Below, piece after piece: positions 1 to 6,111 of a DNA stretch of 8,305 nucleotides (positions within the stretch are counted from its first letter, which is position 1; the number at the start of each line of letters is the position of its first letter). The notes under the pieces were generated by a model. It saw only the letters and a program-made list of their open reading frames with translations, made no database searches and was not told the DNA's origin. Origin of the DNA: UBA4823 sp034436035. GTDB taxonomy: Bacteria > Chloroflexota > Anaerolineae > Anaerolineales > UBA4823. The translations under genes were made by a program, and so were the position numbers. Location of the stretch: positions 1 through 8,305 of the forward strand of contig DAOTVW010000184.1 of assembly GCA_034436035.1 (NCBI GenBank), read 5' to 3'.

Positions 1-1145
1 CCACGTTTCATCTGATGCTGTTTTAAGGCATATATCAAGGTAGTCAAAATACGCGCGCCGCTCGCTCCAATCGGATGACCTAACGCAATGGCTCCCCCAT
101 GGATATTGACTTTATTCCAATCCCAGCCTAAATCTGCCAATGCTTTTCCATCCGCTAAGACCTGTGCTGCAAAAGCCTCATTAAGCTCGATTAAATCAAC
201 TTCCTCTAAACTCCAGTTAATCCGCTTCAATAACGCGGGGATTGCTTGAGCGGGTGCGATGAACAAGTGTTTTGGATCTACCGCCGCTTGCCCATACCCA
301 ATGATTCGAGCCAATGGCTTAATTCCCCATTCTTCCGCCTTTTCCCGTGAAGAAACGACCACTGCAGCTGCTCCATCATTCAAGCCCGGGGAGTTACCAG
401 CGGTCACTTTCCCATCTGCCTGAAATGCTGGTTTTAACTTGGATAATGTCTCTATAGATGTGTCTCTGCGCGGCGTTTCATCCGTATCAAATATAAGCGG
501 CTGCTCTTTCTTCGATGGGATTGCAACAGGCACAATTTCATTTTTGAACCAGCCCTGGTCTATAGCCTGGATGGCTTTCTGATGACTACTCAGGGCAAAT
601 TCATCCATCGCTTCTCTTGAGATAGCCCATTCATCCGCAATGAATTCAGCCGCATTACCCATCCCCCAATTTTCAAATGGATCCCATAAGCCATCATTCA
701 ATAAGGCATCCACGAGTTGCGTATGTCCAAAACGCAATTCTCCACTGCGTCCATGGACAAGATAAGGGGCTCGGCTCATGCTTTCCATCCCACCGGCGAC
801 AAACAAATCACCTTCTCCGGCATGGATTGCCTGCGCCGCTAACATAACGGCTTTCAACCCAGAGCCGCACACTTTGTTTATGGTCGTTGCCCCAACACTA
901 ACCGGCAACCCCGCATGGATGGCAGCCTGGCGGGCAGGATTCTGACCTAATCCTGCGGAAACGACATTCCCCATTAACACTTCATCTATTTGAGAAAGAT
1001 CGGGTAAATTCGCTCGATTAACCGCTGCCTCGATGACAATTGCCCCCAATTGTGTGGCTTTGAATCCACTTAAACTCCCCTGAAATCTTCCGCTTGGCGT
1101 CCTCACCGCACTTAGTATCACCGCCTCATTTGCTTGGCTTGGCAT
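1..1145 (-). CDS. Acetyl-CoA C-acetyltransferase (thiolase), C-terminus cut by window edge
   Basis: Thiolase-superfamily enzyme that joins two acetyl-CoA to acetoacetyl-CoA, or runs the reverse cleavage; cytosolic. 381 codons are present and the frame stays open to the window edge. The N-terminal motif A-V-I-L-S-A-V-R-T-P (residues 8-17) is typical. The nucleophilic cysteine is Cys93 in N-K-V-C-G-S-G. G-G-M-E-S-M-S follows at about 119-125, N-E-A-F starts at Asn322, and the catalytic His357 lies in G-H-P-I-G. The second catalytic cysteine (C-x-G-G-G) should lie in the missing last 10-20 residues, given the usual family length of about 390-400. The ATG at 1145 has a strong Shine-Dalgarno (AAAGGAGG) with good spacing. 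The gene lies downstream of the HIT gene in the same direction. Family assignment is firm. Whether the enzyme is biosynthetic or degradative cannot be told from sequence alone, so no symbol is given. Confidence 0.95.
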   Translation of the reverse strand, partial: MPSQANEAVILSAVRTPSGRFQGSLSGFKATQLGAIVIEAAVNRANLPDLSQIDEVLMGNVVSAGLGQNPARQAAIHAGLPVSVGATTINKVCGSGLKAVMLAAQAIHAGEGDLFVAGGMESMSRAPYLVHGRSGELRFGHTQLVDALLNDGLWDPFENWGMGNAAEFIADEWAISREAMDEFALSSHQKAIQAIDQGWFKNEIVPVAIPSKKEQPLIFDTDETPRRDTSIETLSKLKPAFQADGKVTAGNSPGLNDGAAAVVVSSREKAEEWGIKPLARIIGYGQAAVDPKHLFIAPAQAIPALLKRINWSLEEVDLIELNEAFAAQVLADGKALADLGWDWNKVNIHGGAIALGHPIGASGARILTTLIYALKQHQMKR

Positions 1146-1194
1146 ACTTTTCCTCCTTTATAAAAATCCAAACACATAACTTTAGGAGATCCAT
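1126..1194 (-). CDS. Possible 22-aa leader ORF overlapping the thiolase start
   Basis: An ATG at 1194 is preceded at about 4 nt by AGGAGG. It opens a 22-codon frame (M-D-L-L-K-L-C-V-W-I-F-I-K-E-E-K-Y-A-K-P-S-K) ending in TGA at 1126-1128. It is out of frame with the thiolase and ends 20 nt inside it, so its ribosomes would cross the thiolase Shine-Dalgarno and ATG. No homologue is known to me. This could be a translational-coupling leader or chance. The only support is the well-placed ribosome site. Confidence 0.22.
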   Translation of the reverse strand: MDLLKLCVWIFIKEEKYAKPSK

Positions 1195-1202
1195 TACTCC
1201 TC

Positions 1203-1229
1203 CTGAAAAATCCCTCACCGATTTTTCAG
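1203..1229. promoter_or_regulatory. Perfect 10-bp hairpin between the HIT and thiolase genes
   Basis: CTGAAAAATC (1203-1212) and GATTTTTCAG (1220-1229) are perfect inverted copies around a 7-nt loop. The hairpin lies between two minus-strand genes, 20 bp past the HIT stop. Read on the minus strand it lacks a following U-tract and runs straight into the AGGAGG of the small leader ORF, so it is a poor intrinsic terminator in that direction. On the plus strand it is followed by TTGTTTT, but no plus-strand gene precedes it. A partial terminator, an mRNA-end stabiliser or an attenuator element are all possible. Confidence 0.4.
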
Positions 1230-1249
1230 TTGTTTTATCAGGAACGGAT

Positions 1250-1744
1250 TTAATATTTTAATTTTTCCCAAGCACTTTTTATCCGTGCATAACTTTCCTC
1301 CAATCCTTCCGGTAAAACCCGCACTCCCCCGACAGTGGACATAAAATTGGTATCGCCATTCCAGCGTGGGACTATGTGCATGTGGATATGATCTGCAATC
1401 CCCGCACCAGCCGACTCGCCAATATTCATTCCGACATTAAACCCTTGCGGACAATAGACCTCTTTCAATACCAAGATTGCCCGATTGACAATTTCCATCA
1501 GTTCCGTTCGAGTGCTAGTATCCAAATCGGATAACAGCGCGGTATGCTGATAAGGGACAACCATGAGATGTCCGCTTGTATATGGATAACGATTGAGAAT
1601 TGTGAAACTTTTTTCGCCGCGAAATACAATTAAATTTTCTGGGCTATCCTCCTGTTGAACTGCTTCACAAAAAACACAACCTCTTTCACGACGTGGTTTT
1701 TGAATATATTTCATTCGCCATGGTGACCAAATATAATGGAACAT
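1250..1744 (-). CDS. HIT-family nucleotide hydrolase/phosphorylase (Ap4A-type)
   Basis: Histidine-triad protein of 164 aa. The triad is H119-x-H121-x-H123 in D-H-I-H-M-H-I-V-P-R-W, where the central histidine normally forms the covalent nucleotidyl intermediate. The N-terminus reads W-S-P-W-R-M-K-Y-I (residues 6-14), followed by the pair C23-x-x-C26. This arrangement is typical of the bacterial HIT branch that includes the mycobacterial Ap4A phosphorylase Rv2613c. N-R-Y-P-Y-T-S-G-H (51-59) is another conserved family block. The likely substrates are dinucleoside polyphosphates such as Ap4A, or other nucleoside phosphates; the exact reaction is not determined here. Length is normal. The ATG at 1744 has only a weak AGGT-type ribosome site. 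The gene is divergent from xseA and lies 104 bp upstream of the thiolase. Confidence 0.93.
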   Translation of the reverse strand: MFHYIWSPWRMKYIQKPRRERGCVFCEAVQQEDSPENLIVFRGEKSFTILNRYPYTSGHLMVVPYQHTALLSDLDTSTRTELMEIVNRAILVLKEVYCPQGFNVGMNIGESAGAGIADHIHMHIVPRWNGDTNFMSTVGGVRVLPEGLEESYARIKSAWEKLKY

Positions 1745-1828
1745 TGTGCTATTACCTGTTATTTGATTTCATTTTATTTTACCTTCTTTTTCCCGCTCCC
1801 GCAGAATAATGATTGAAAAACTTCTTCA

Positions 1829-1856
1829 ACAATGGGGAAGCCTGTGGCTTTGTCAA
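1829..1856 (-). promoter_or_regulatory. Candidate promoter for the HIT gene
   Basis: On the minus strand a perfect TTGACA -35 hexamer lies at 1856-1851. A poor -10 (CATTGT, 1834-1829) follows after 16 bp. Transcription would start near 1822 and leave a leader of about 78 nt. The -35 is convincing, the -10 is not. Confidence 0.3.
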
Positions 1857-1879
1857 TATATCTGGTTCCAGGAATTATT

Positions 1880-1921
1880 CTTATAGATGAAATTCTTTTA
1901 TGCCTTATCTCTATCTATAAG
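1880..1921. repeat. 9-bp inverted repeat in the HIT/xseA divergent region
   Basis: CTTATAGAT (1880-1888) and ATCTATAAG (1913-1921) are perfect inverted copies 24 bp apart, in the non-coding region between two divergent genes. Half-site centres are about 33 bp apart, roughly three helical turns, which would suit two operator half-sites on one face of the DNA. It could equally be an AT-rich chance match. The rest of the 1745-2020 region holds no gene that I can support. Confidence 0.3.
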
Positions 1922-1987
1922 CAAAATCAATTCTGATAATGGATAGTTAGTGCCTGGTTCTTTCTATTCCTTTATATCAGTTTGTTT

Positions 1988-1993
1988 TATAAT
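1988..1993 (+). promoter_or_regulatory. Candidate -10 box (TATAAT) for xseA-xseB
   Basis: A perfect TATAAT lies 27 bp before the xseA ATG at 2021, so transcription would start near 2000. No good -35 hexamer is found 16-18 bp upstream. If this box is used, the possible TTG start at 1982 would not be on the transcript, which supports the ATG at 2021 as the start. Confidence 0.35.
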
Positions 1994-2020
1994 CCCATTA
2001 TAGATTGGACGATTAAGGCA

Positions 2021-3238
2021 ATGCAATTTACCTTCCCTACAACGATAAATTGGACAGTCAGTGAACTCACCCATTATTTGCGAGAGTTATTTTCTACCTC
2101 AATGGAACTGCAAGATTTATGGGTGACTGGCGAAGTATCGAATGCTACTCGATCTTCCGCCGGGCACTTCTATTTCACCCTGAAGGATAACGCTGCATCG
2201 ATCCGCTGCGTGATGTGGAAGCAGCAATTCATCAGTCAACACTATCTTCCCAAAGACGGGGAATTACTGCAAGTCCATGGTTACATTGATATTTATCCGC
2301 CAAACGGTGTTTATCAACTTTATGCAGATCGGTTTTCACCATTAGGTGCTGGCTTGCTATTTCAAGAGTTTATCCGTTTAAAAAATAAATTGGAACAAGA
2401 AGGTTTATTTGATGTTGAACGGAAGAAAAGCATCCCCAGCCACCCTAAACGGATTGGCATTGTCACAAGTTTAGCTGCAGCTGCATTGCAAGATATTCTC
2501 AATACCTTACGGCGCCGCTACCCTCTGGCAGAGGTTATCCTCGCTCCCGCTTTAGTCCAAGGTGAGGACGCACCACAAAGCTTGATCCACGCACTGCGGT
2601 TACTCGATCAACAAATCAAACCCGATGTAATCATCTTGGCACGCGGTGGTGGCTCTATCGAAGATTTATGGGCATTTAATGATGAACAGCTTGTGCGCGT
2701 CATAGCATCACTCGAAACACCAATCGTGACTGGAATCGGTCACGAGACCGATTTTACCTTAGCGGATTTCGCCAGCGATTTACGTGCCCCAACCCCAACC
2801 GCGGCTGCTGAACTCGTCACACCCAATATAACCGATCTGAAAGCAGCATTAACCACACAAGTACAACGCCTAAACCAGGCAGCTCAAATCCAAATCTATC
2901 AATTCAAACATGCCTATCAAACAATCCGCCATCGATTGGAGCTGATCAGCCCGCAAAACCGCATTCGAATCGCGCGCCAACGATTGGATGAGATCCAGCA
3001 TCTCCTCCAGATTAATGCCCAACATTCTCTCCAACACCGGGCAAACCTTTTACAATCCATCTCTCAGCACCTGTTTACGCTGAATCCCCAGAACATCCTC
3101 TCCCATGGATACGCGATCTTGCAATCCTCTGATGGGGCATTAATTCGTTCAATCAACCAAGTTCAAATTGGTGAAACCGTAGGAGTAAAATTAACCGATG
3201 GCGACTTGGATGCTATTGTCAAAAACATTTATCCATAA
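2021..3238 (+). CDS. xseA: Exodeoxyribonuclease VII large subunit
   Basis: Catalytic subunit of exonuclease VII, which degrades single-stranded DNA from both ends to oligonucleotides in repair; cytosolic, acting with several XseB copies. 405 aa from ATG 2021. An N-terminal OB-fold (about 10-105) carries W-V-T-G-E-V-S-N (34-41) and G-H-F-Y-F-T-L-K-D (48-56). The catalytic domain has R-I-G-I-V-T-S (144-150), A-R-G-G-G-S-I-E-D-L-W (207-217), G-I-G-H-E-T-D-F-T-L-A-D (238-249) and A-P-T-P-T (256-260). A long helical region (about 270-350) precedes the C-terminal segment. Two departures stand out: the usual T-S-P-T-G-A-A-x-x-D motif reads T-S-L-A-A-A-A-L-Q-D (149-158), and the usual R-G-Y near the C-terminus reads H-G-Y (362-364). 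An in-frame TTG at 1982 would add 13 residues. I prefer ATG 2021 because the family homology begins there and AAGG lies just upstream, although closer than ideal. xseB follows after 9 bp. Confidence 0.96.
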   Translation: MQFTFPTTINWTVSELTHYLRELFSTSMELQDLWVTGEVSNATRSSAGHFYFTLKDNAASIRCVMWKQQFISQHYLPKDGELLQVHGYIDIYPPNGVYQLYADRFSPLGAGLLFQEFIRLKNKLEQEGLFDVERKKSIPSHPKRIGIVTSLAAAALQDILNTLRRRYPLAEVILAPALVQGEDAPQSLIHALRLLDQQIKPDVIILARGGGSIEDLWAFNDEQLVRVIASLETPIVTGIGHETDFTLADFASDLRAPTPTAAAELVTPNITDLKAALTTQVQRLNQAAQIQIYQFKHAYQTIRHRLELISPQNRIRIARQRLDEIQHLLQINAQHSLQHRANLLQSISQHLFTLNPQNILSHGYAILQSSDGALIRSINQVQIGETVGVKLTDGDLDAIVKNIYP

Positions 3239-3247
3239 AGGATTGAT

Positions 3248-3541
3248 ATGGTAGAAAAGAAAAAACAAGGATCCGATTTGAGACCGAATTCGAGTCCGCT
3301 CAATAATCAAGCCAACGACTCGGAACTGGAAAAATTGTCATTTGAAGAAGCCCTGACAGAATTAGAACAAATCGTAACAGATCTAGAAAGCGGATCGTAT
3401 ACCCTGGAGGAAACACTCCGCTCTTTCCAACGCGGACAAAGATTAGCTCAACATTGTGCGCGGTTGCTGGAAAAGGCAGATTTAATCATAAAACAAATCT
3501 CCACTGAAACTGGAGACGAATCTATACCAGACCTGCAATAA
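3248..3541 (+). CDS. xseB: Exodeoxyribonuclease VII small subunit
   Basis: Non-catalytic helical subunit that binds XseA to form exonuclease VII. The conserved block begins L-S-F-E-E-A-L-T-E-L-E (30-40) and continues through V-T-D-L-E-S-G-S-Y-T-L-E-E-T-L (43-57) and F-Q-R-G-Q-R-L-A (60-67), to about residue 85. It forms the family's two-helix hairpin. At 97 aa the protein is longer than the roughly 80-aa E. coli protein because of a polar, probably disordered N-terminal extension of about 27 residues. The ribosome site AAAGGA (3237-3242) overlaps the xseA stop codon. The 9-bp spacing indicates one transcript and coupled translation, fitting the fixed subunit partnership. No convincing terminator follows. 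Confidence 0.95.
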   Translation: MVEKKKQGSDLRPNSSPLNNQANDSELEKLSFEEALTELEQIVTDLESGSYTLEETLRSFQRGQRLAQHCARLLEKADLIIKQISTETGDESIPDLQ

Positions 3542-3592
3542 TCATTTCGGAATAAAATCGAGCACTAATATTTGAAAAGGGATTAATTTCCT

Positions 3593-3622
3593 TTGCGCAC
3601 ATTCACAAACTGAACGTATAAT
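3593..3622 (+). promoter_or_regulatory. Promoter for the DUF212/PAP2-like gene
   Basis: TTGCGC (3593-3598), an 18-bp spacer, then a perfect TATAAT (3617-3622). The predicted start is near 3629, giving a leader of about 17 nt that contains the ribosome site AAGGAA (3637-3642). Spacing and the -10 are good; the -35 matches the consensus only in its first half. Confidence 0.55.
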
Positions 3623-3645
3623 ATTATGCAGCAAACAAGGAACTT

Positions 3646-4089
3646 ATGGATCTCTTTCGAAACTACGCGCTGATTTGTGGCGGAATTGCCTGGTTTATTG
3701 CTCAAACCCTCAAGGTTCCCATTGAGTACCTTCGCACCCATAAATGGAATTGGGCGTTATTGTTCCATGCCGGCGGAATGCCAAGTTCCCATTCGGCATT
3801 GGTAACCGGTGTGGCACATGCTTGTGGTTTATTCTTTGGCTTTAATTCACCAGAATTTGCCATTGCAGCCACACTTGCGGTTGTGGTCGTTTACGATGCG
3901 ACAGGGATTCGCCGACAAGCTGGAAAGCATGCTGAATTAATAAACGCCATGATCGACGATCTGGCTAGCGGTCACCCACTTAAGGAAGAACAATTACGTG
4001 AAGTGTTAGGGCACACCCCTATGGAAGCTTTAGCGGGGGTAATCCTTGGTATCGTGACTGCTCAGTTGGGTTGGTTGTATTGGCGTTAA
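3646..4089 (+). CDS. Divergent PAP2-family (DUF212/YuiD-like) membrane protein
   Basis: Small integral membrane protein of 147 aa, the usual length for the DUF212 family (acid phosphatase/vanadium haloperoxidase-related, e.g. B. subtilis YuiD). Family motifs are all present: G-G-M-P-S-S-H-S-A (43-51), Y-D-A-T-G-I-R-R-Q-A-G-K-H-A (83-96) and L-G-H-T-P-M-E-A-L-A-G (121-131). Hydrophobic segments lie near 6-22, 50-66, 71-83 and 128-145. The S-S-H core resembles the PAP2 phosphatase signature, so a lipid-phosphate substrate is a reasonable guess, but no reaction is established for this family to my knowledge. The gene has its own promoter and ribosome site. It converges on murJ with a 5-bp gap, so the two 3' ends could interfere during transcription. 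No bidirectional terminator is visible there. Confidence 0.9.
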   Translation: MDLFRNYALICGGIAWFIAQTLKVPIEYLRTHKWNWALLFHAGGMPSSHSALVTGVAHACGLFFGFNSPEFAIAATLAVVVVYDATGIRRQAGKHAELINAMIDDLASGHPLKEEQLREVLGHTPMEALAGVILGIVTAQLGWLYWR

Positions 4090-4094
4090 TCCGG

Positions 4095-5675
4095 CTATCT
4101 TGCGGTTATTTTTTGCTTTAACAAAATAAACCCACTGCGAATCTCCCTGTTCCCAAATATCCAACCTAATCCTAGATAAACGAATGCCCCGAAGACGATC
4201 CCGCCTAGCGTAACCAGTGCAGCATGACGGTGTATCGTAACCCCCATCCACCAAAATAATACAACAAGCATACCTATACTGGCAACCGTTGCTTGAATGA
4301 TAGCAATTAATAATGAGCGTCCTTCTAAGCCCCCAATTTTATAGCGCATCAACAAGATTAACCCAAGCATTTCCAATGCAGTAGCTACCGAATTCGCCAA
4401 AGCTAATCCACCATGCGGCATCCATCCTAAGTTGAGAAACCAATTTGAAAATAAGAAACTCAAAATAACATTCAAACCCATTGCAACCGTCCCTACTAGC
4501 ACAGGAGTACGTGTATCATGCATCGCGTAAAACGCACGCGCCAATATTTCAACGATACAATGCCCCACTAAACCAGCAGCATACCAGAGCAATGCCCAAG
4601 CGACAAGTTGGGTGGAATGTGCCGTGAAAGCACCCCTTTGGTAAAGCAAAATTATGATCGGCTGCCTTAAAACCATTAAACCGATTGAGGCGGGGATAGC
4701 AAGCATGAGAATGCCGCGCAGGCTAGAAACCAAAGTAGAGCGGAATTCATCCATTTTCCCTAATGCAAATTGGGAAGATAAAGTGGGCAATGCGGCAATC
4801 GCAACCGACTGTGCAATCGCAGCTTGTGGCATAAGCATAAGGGTAAATGCCAATACCACCCCAGTTACACTGCCTTCTGGCAAAGTGGAAGCAATCCGTG
4901 TGTTGACCCAAAAATTGAGTTGCACAACCGCCACTCCGATTAAGCGGGGCGCGAATAAACGAAAAACCTCCCGCACCTCTGGCATCTGGAATCCTAATTC
5001 TCGAAAATATCTCCCTTTTAACCGTATTAGTGCGGGAAGTTGTAAGCCCAGGTGAAACGCGGATCCAATCACAACACCCCAAGCCAATCCATCGATGCCC
5101 ATCTTGGGAGAAAGCAGCAAAACCCCAAAGATCATCCCTATTTGATACATGGAAGGTGTCAGGGCAGGAATGAAAAAAATTTGATGAGAATTTAATATCC
5201 CCATCACCAATCCGCTTAACGAAAATAAAATTGCGGATGGCAGCATCAGTCGTAATAAATGAATCGTTTGGGCTTCTTTCAATGGGTTTAAGGCGAATCC
5301 CGGTGCTAAAACATAACGTACAATTTGGGGCGCCAACCACCAGGAGAGAAACCCTAGCAATCCCAAGATCAACAGCACCAGATTGGCAATTGCAGATGCA
5401 AGCCGCCACGCTTTTTCATGTTCGCCTTTGACTAACAAACCACTGAAAGTGGGTATAAAAGCACTCGCGAGGGCACCACCCGCCACAAGGTTAAAGAGAG
5501 TTTCCGATACCCGATTAGCAGCATTGAAAGCCTCCATGTCCGTTCCAGTGCCAAACGCTCGAGCAACTAATATCTGACGTAACAAGCCGGTTAAGCTGCT
5601 CATTACAAAAGCAATCATCACAGTACTGGCTGCTTTGGCAACTTGATAGGAAGCGGAGCGTGGCGGGTTTTGCAT
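4095..5675 (-). CDS. murJ: Lipid II flippase MurJ (MviN family)
   Basis: Polytopic membrane protein of 526 aa with about 14 predicted transmembrane segments, in the MviN/MurJ branch of the MOP superfamily. It flips lipid-linked peptidoglycan precursor across the cytoplasmic membrane. The signature region V-A-R-A-F-G-T-G-T-D (37-46) runs into A-F-N-A-A-N-R (49-55) and A-G-G-A-L-A-S-A-F-I-P (65-75). L-M-P-Q-A near residues 281-285 aligns with TM8. By memory alignment with E. coli MurJ, only one of four functional arginines is kept: Arg24 equals Arg33. Arg18, Arg52 and Arg270 fall at Ser27, Phe61 and Thr278, and Asp39 at Glu48. I believe this is common in Chloroflexota homologues. The ATG at 5675 has no Shine-Dalgarno, and a TATAAT sits only 8 bp upstream, so the mRNA may be leaderless. 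It is divergent from atl and converges with the DUF212 gene. Confidence 0.92.
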   Translation of the reverse strand: MQNPPRSASYQVAKAASTVMIAFVMSSLTGLLRQILVARAFGTGTDMEAFNAANRVSETLFNLVAGGALASAFIPTFSGLLVKGEHEKAWRLASAIANLVLLILGLLGFLSWWLAPQIVRYVLAPGFALNPLKEAQTIHLLRLMLPSAILFSLSGLVMGILNSHQIFFIPALTPSMYQIGMIFGVLLLSPKMGIDGLAWGVVIGSAFHLGLQLPALIRLKGRYFRELGFQMPEVREVFRLFAPRLIGVAVVQLNFWVNTRIASTLPEGSVTGVVLAFTLMLMPQAAIAQSVAIAALPTLSSQFALGKMDEFRSTLVSSLRGILMLAIPASIGLMVLRQPIIILLYQRGAFTAHSTQLVAWALLWYAAGLVGHCIVEILARAFYAMHDTRTPVLVGTVAMGLNVILSFLFSNWFLNLGWMPHGGLALANSVATALEMLGLILLMRYKIGGLEGRSLLIAIIQATVASIGMLVVLFWWMGVTIHRHAALVTLGGIVFGAFVYLGLGWIFGNREIRSGFILLKQKITAR

Positions 5676-5683
5676 GTGCTTGC

Positions 5684-5689
5684 ATTATA
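5684..5689 (-). promoter_or_regulatory. -10 box (TATAAT) directly before murJ
   Basis: A perfect TATAAT on the minus strand ends 8 bp before the murJ ATG. Transcription would start about 2 nt before the ATG, giving a leaderless or nearly leaderless mRNA, consistent with the absence of a ribosome site. The -35 region is poor (TTTTTC or CTTTTT at suitable spacing). Confidence 0.45.
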
Positions 5690-5728
5690 CAAGATAAATC
5701 CCGATGAAAAAGCATAATTCGTAAAACC

Positions 5729-5757
5729 TTGACATAGAACAATTGTTCATTTATCAT
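5729..5757 (+). promoter_or_regulatory. Strong promoter of the atl-tag operon
   Basis: A perfect TTGACA (5729-5734), an optimal 17-bp spacer and TATCAT (5752-5757, five of six consensus bases). The predicted transcription start, 7 nt past the -10, is 5764, which is the A of an in-frame ATG. This points to a leaderless atl mRNA. The spacer is filled by a 12-bp palindrome, listed separately. Confidence 0.7.
5737..5748. promoter_or_regulatory. Candidate LexA (SOS) operator GAACAATTGTTC
   Basis: A perfect 12-bp palindrome that matches the GAAC-N4-GTTC core of the Gram-positive-type LexA/DinR box. It lies between the -35 and -10 of the atl-tag promoter, where a bound repressor would block RNA polymerase. 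No other GAAC-N4-GTTC site was noticed in the window. The downstream genes are DNA-repair genes, which fits an SOS role. The regulator's identity is inferred; another dimeric repressor could use the same palindrome. Confidence 0.5.
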
Positions 5758-5763
5758 AGCTTC

Positions 5764-6111
5764 ATGCTTTATCTTTCCCCCGCACAGATGTCGTCCTTTC
5801 AAATCCAAGTATGGAATGTCGTCTGCCAAATACCCTTCGGTAAAGTGGCGACCTATGGACAAATTGCTCACCATCTTACCCCTCCTCCAGGAGTAGCACT
5901 GGATGCCTATTTAAAATTTGGCGCCCATTGGGTTGGAACAGCGCTTGCTAAATGTCCTGATGATGTCCCTTGGCAGCGTGTTATCAATGCAAAAGGGAAA
6001 ATTAGTTTACGCGAAAACGGAGCGTTACAACGATTGTTGCTCGAATCGGAAGGTGTTTGCTTCGATCAGAATCAGAAAATTGACATAAAACGGTTTGGAT
6101 GGGAGGGCTAA
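5764..6111 (+). CDS. Alkyltransferase-like protein (ATL), Cys-less MGMT homologue
   Basis: 115 aa, consisting only of the DNA-binding domain of the O6-alkylguanine methyltransferase family. The methyl-accepting motif P-C-H-R reads P69-W70-Q71-R72, so the protein cannot take up alkyl groups. Known ATL proteins of this type (E. coli YbaZ, S. pombe Atl1) bind O6-alkylguanine and direct it to nucleotide excision repair. The helix-turn-helix segment with the base-flipping tyrosine is seen as A-T-Y31-G-Q-I-A (29-35). The usual Arg-finger position (A-R-x-V-G) reads A54-H55-W56-V57-G58, an unusual His. The C-terminus K-R-F-G-W-E-G is typical of the small ATL branch. ATG 5764 coincides with the predicted transcription start and has no Shine-Dalgarno, suggesting leaderless translation. 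The next candidate, ATG 5788 (M9), would give 107 aa and also lacks a ribosome site. The gene ends in a TAATG overlap with tag. Confidence 0.9.
   Translation: MLYLSPAQMSSFQIQVWNVVCQIPFGKVATYGQIAHHLTPPPGVALDAYLKFGAHWVGTALAKCPDDVPWQRVINAKGKISLRENGALQRLLLESEGVCFDQNQKIDIKRFGWEG

Noticed and set aside
1982..2020. TTG start giving xseA 13 extra N-terminal residues
   Set aside because: No ribosome site precedes it, the extra residues do not look like the family, and the likely -10 box (1988-1993) lies downstream of it.
3576..3594. Hairpin AAAGGGA/TTCCTTT after xseB as a terminator
   Set aside because: Only 7 bp with a G-T wobble, no U-tract, and it runs into the -35 of the next promoter.
4654..5055. 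133-codon plus-strand ORF inside murJ
   Set aside because: Antisense shadow of murJ; composition is unlike a real protein and murJ has clear homology across the region.
4747..5409. 220-codon minus-strand ORF in another frame of murJ
   Set aside because: Same-strand frame shadow, Cys-rich and low in motifs; overlaps a well-supported gene completely.
5515..5874. 119-codon minus-strand ORF spanning the murJ start and the atl start
   Set aside because: Overlaps two supported genes and the divergent promoter region; no recognisable motifs.
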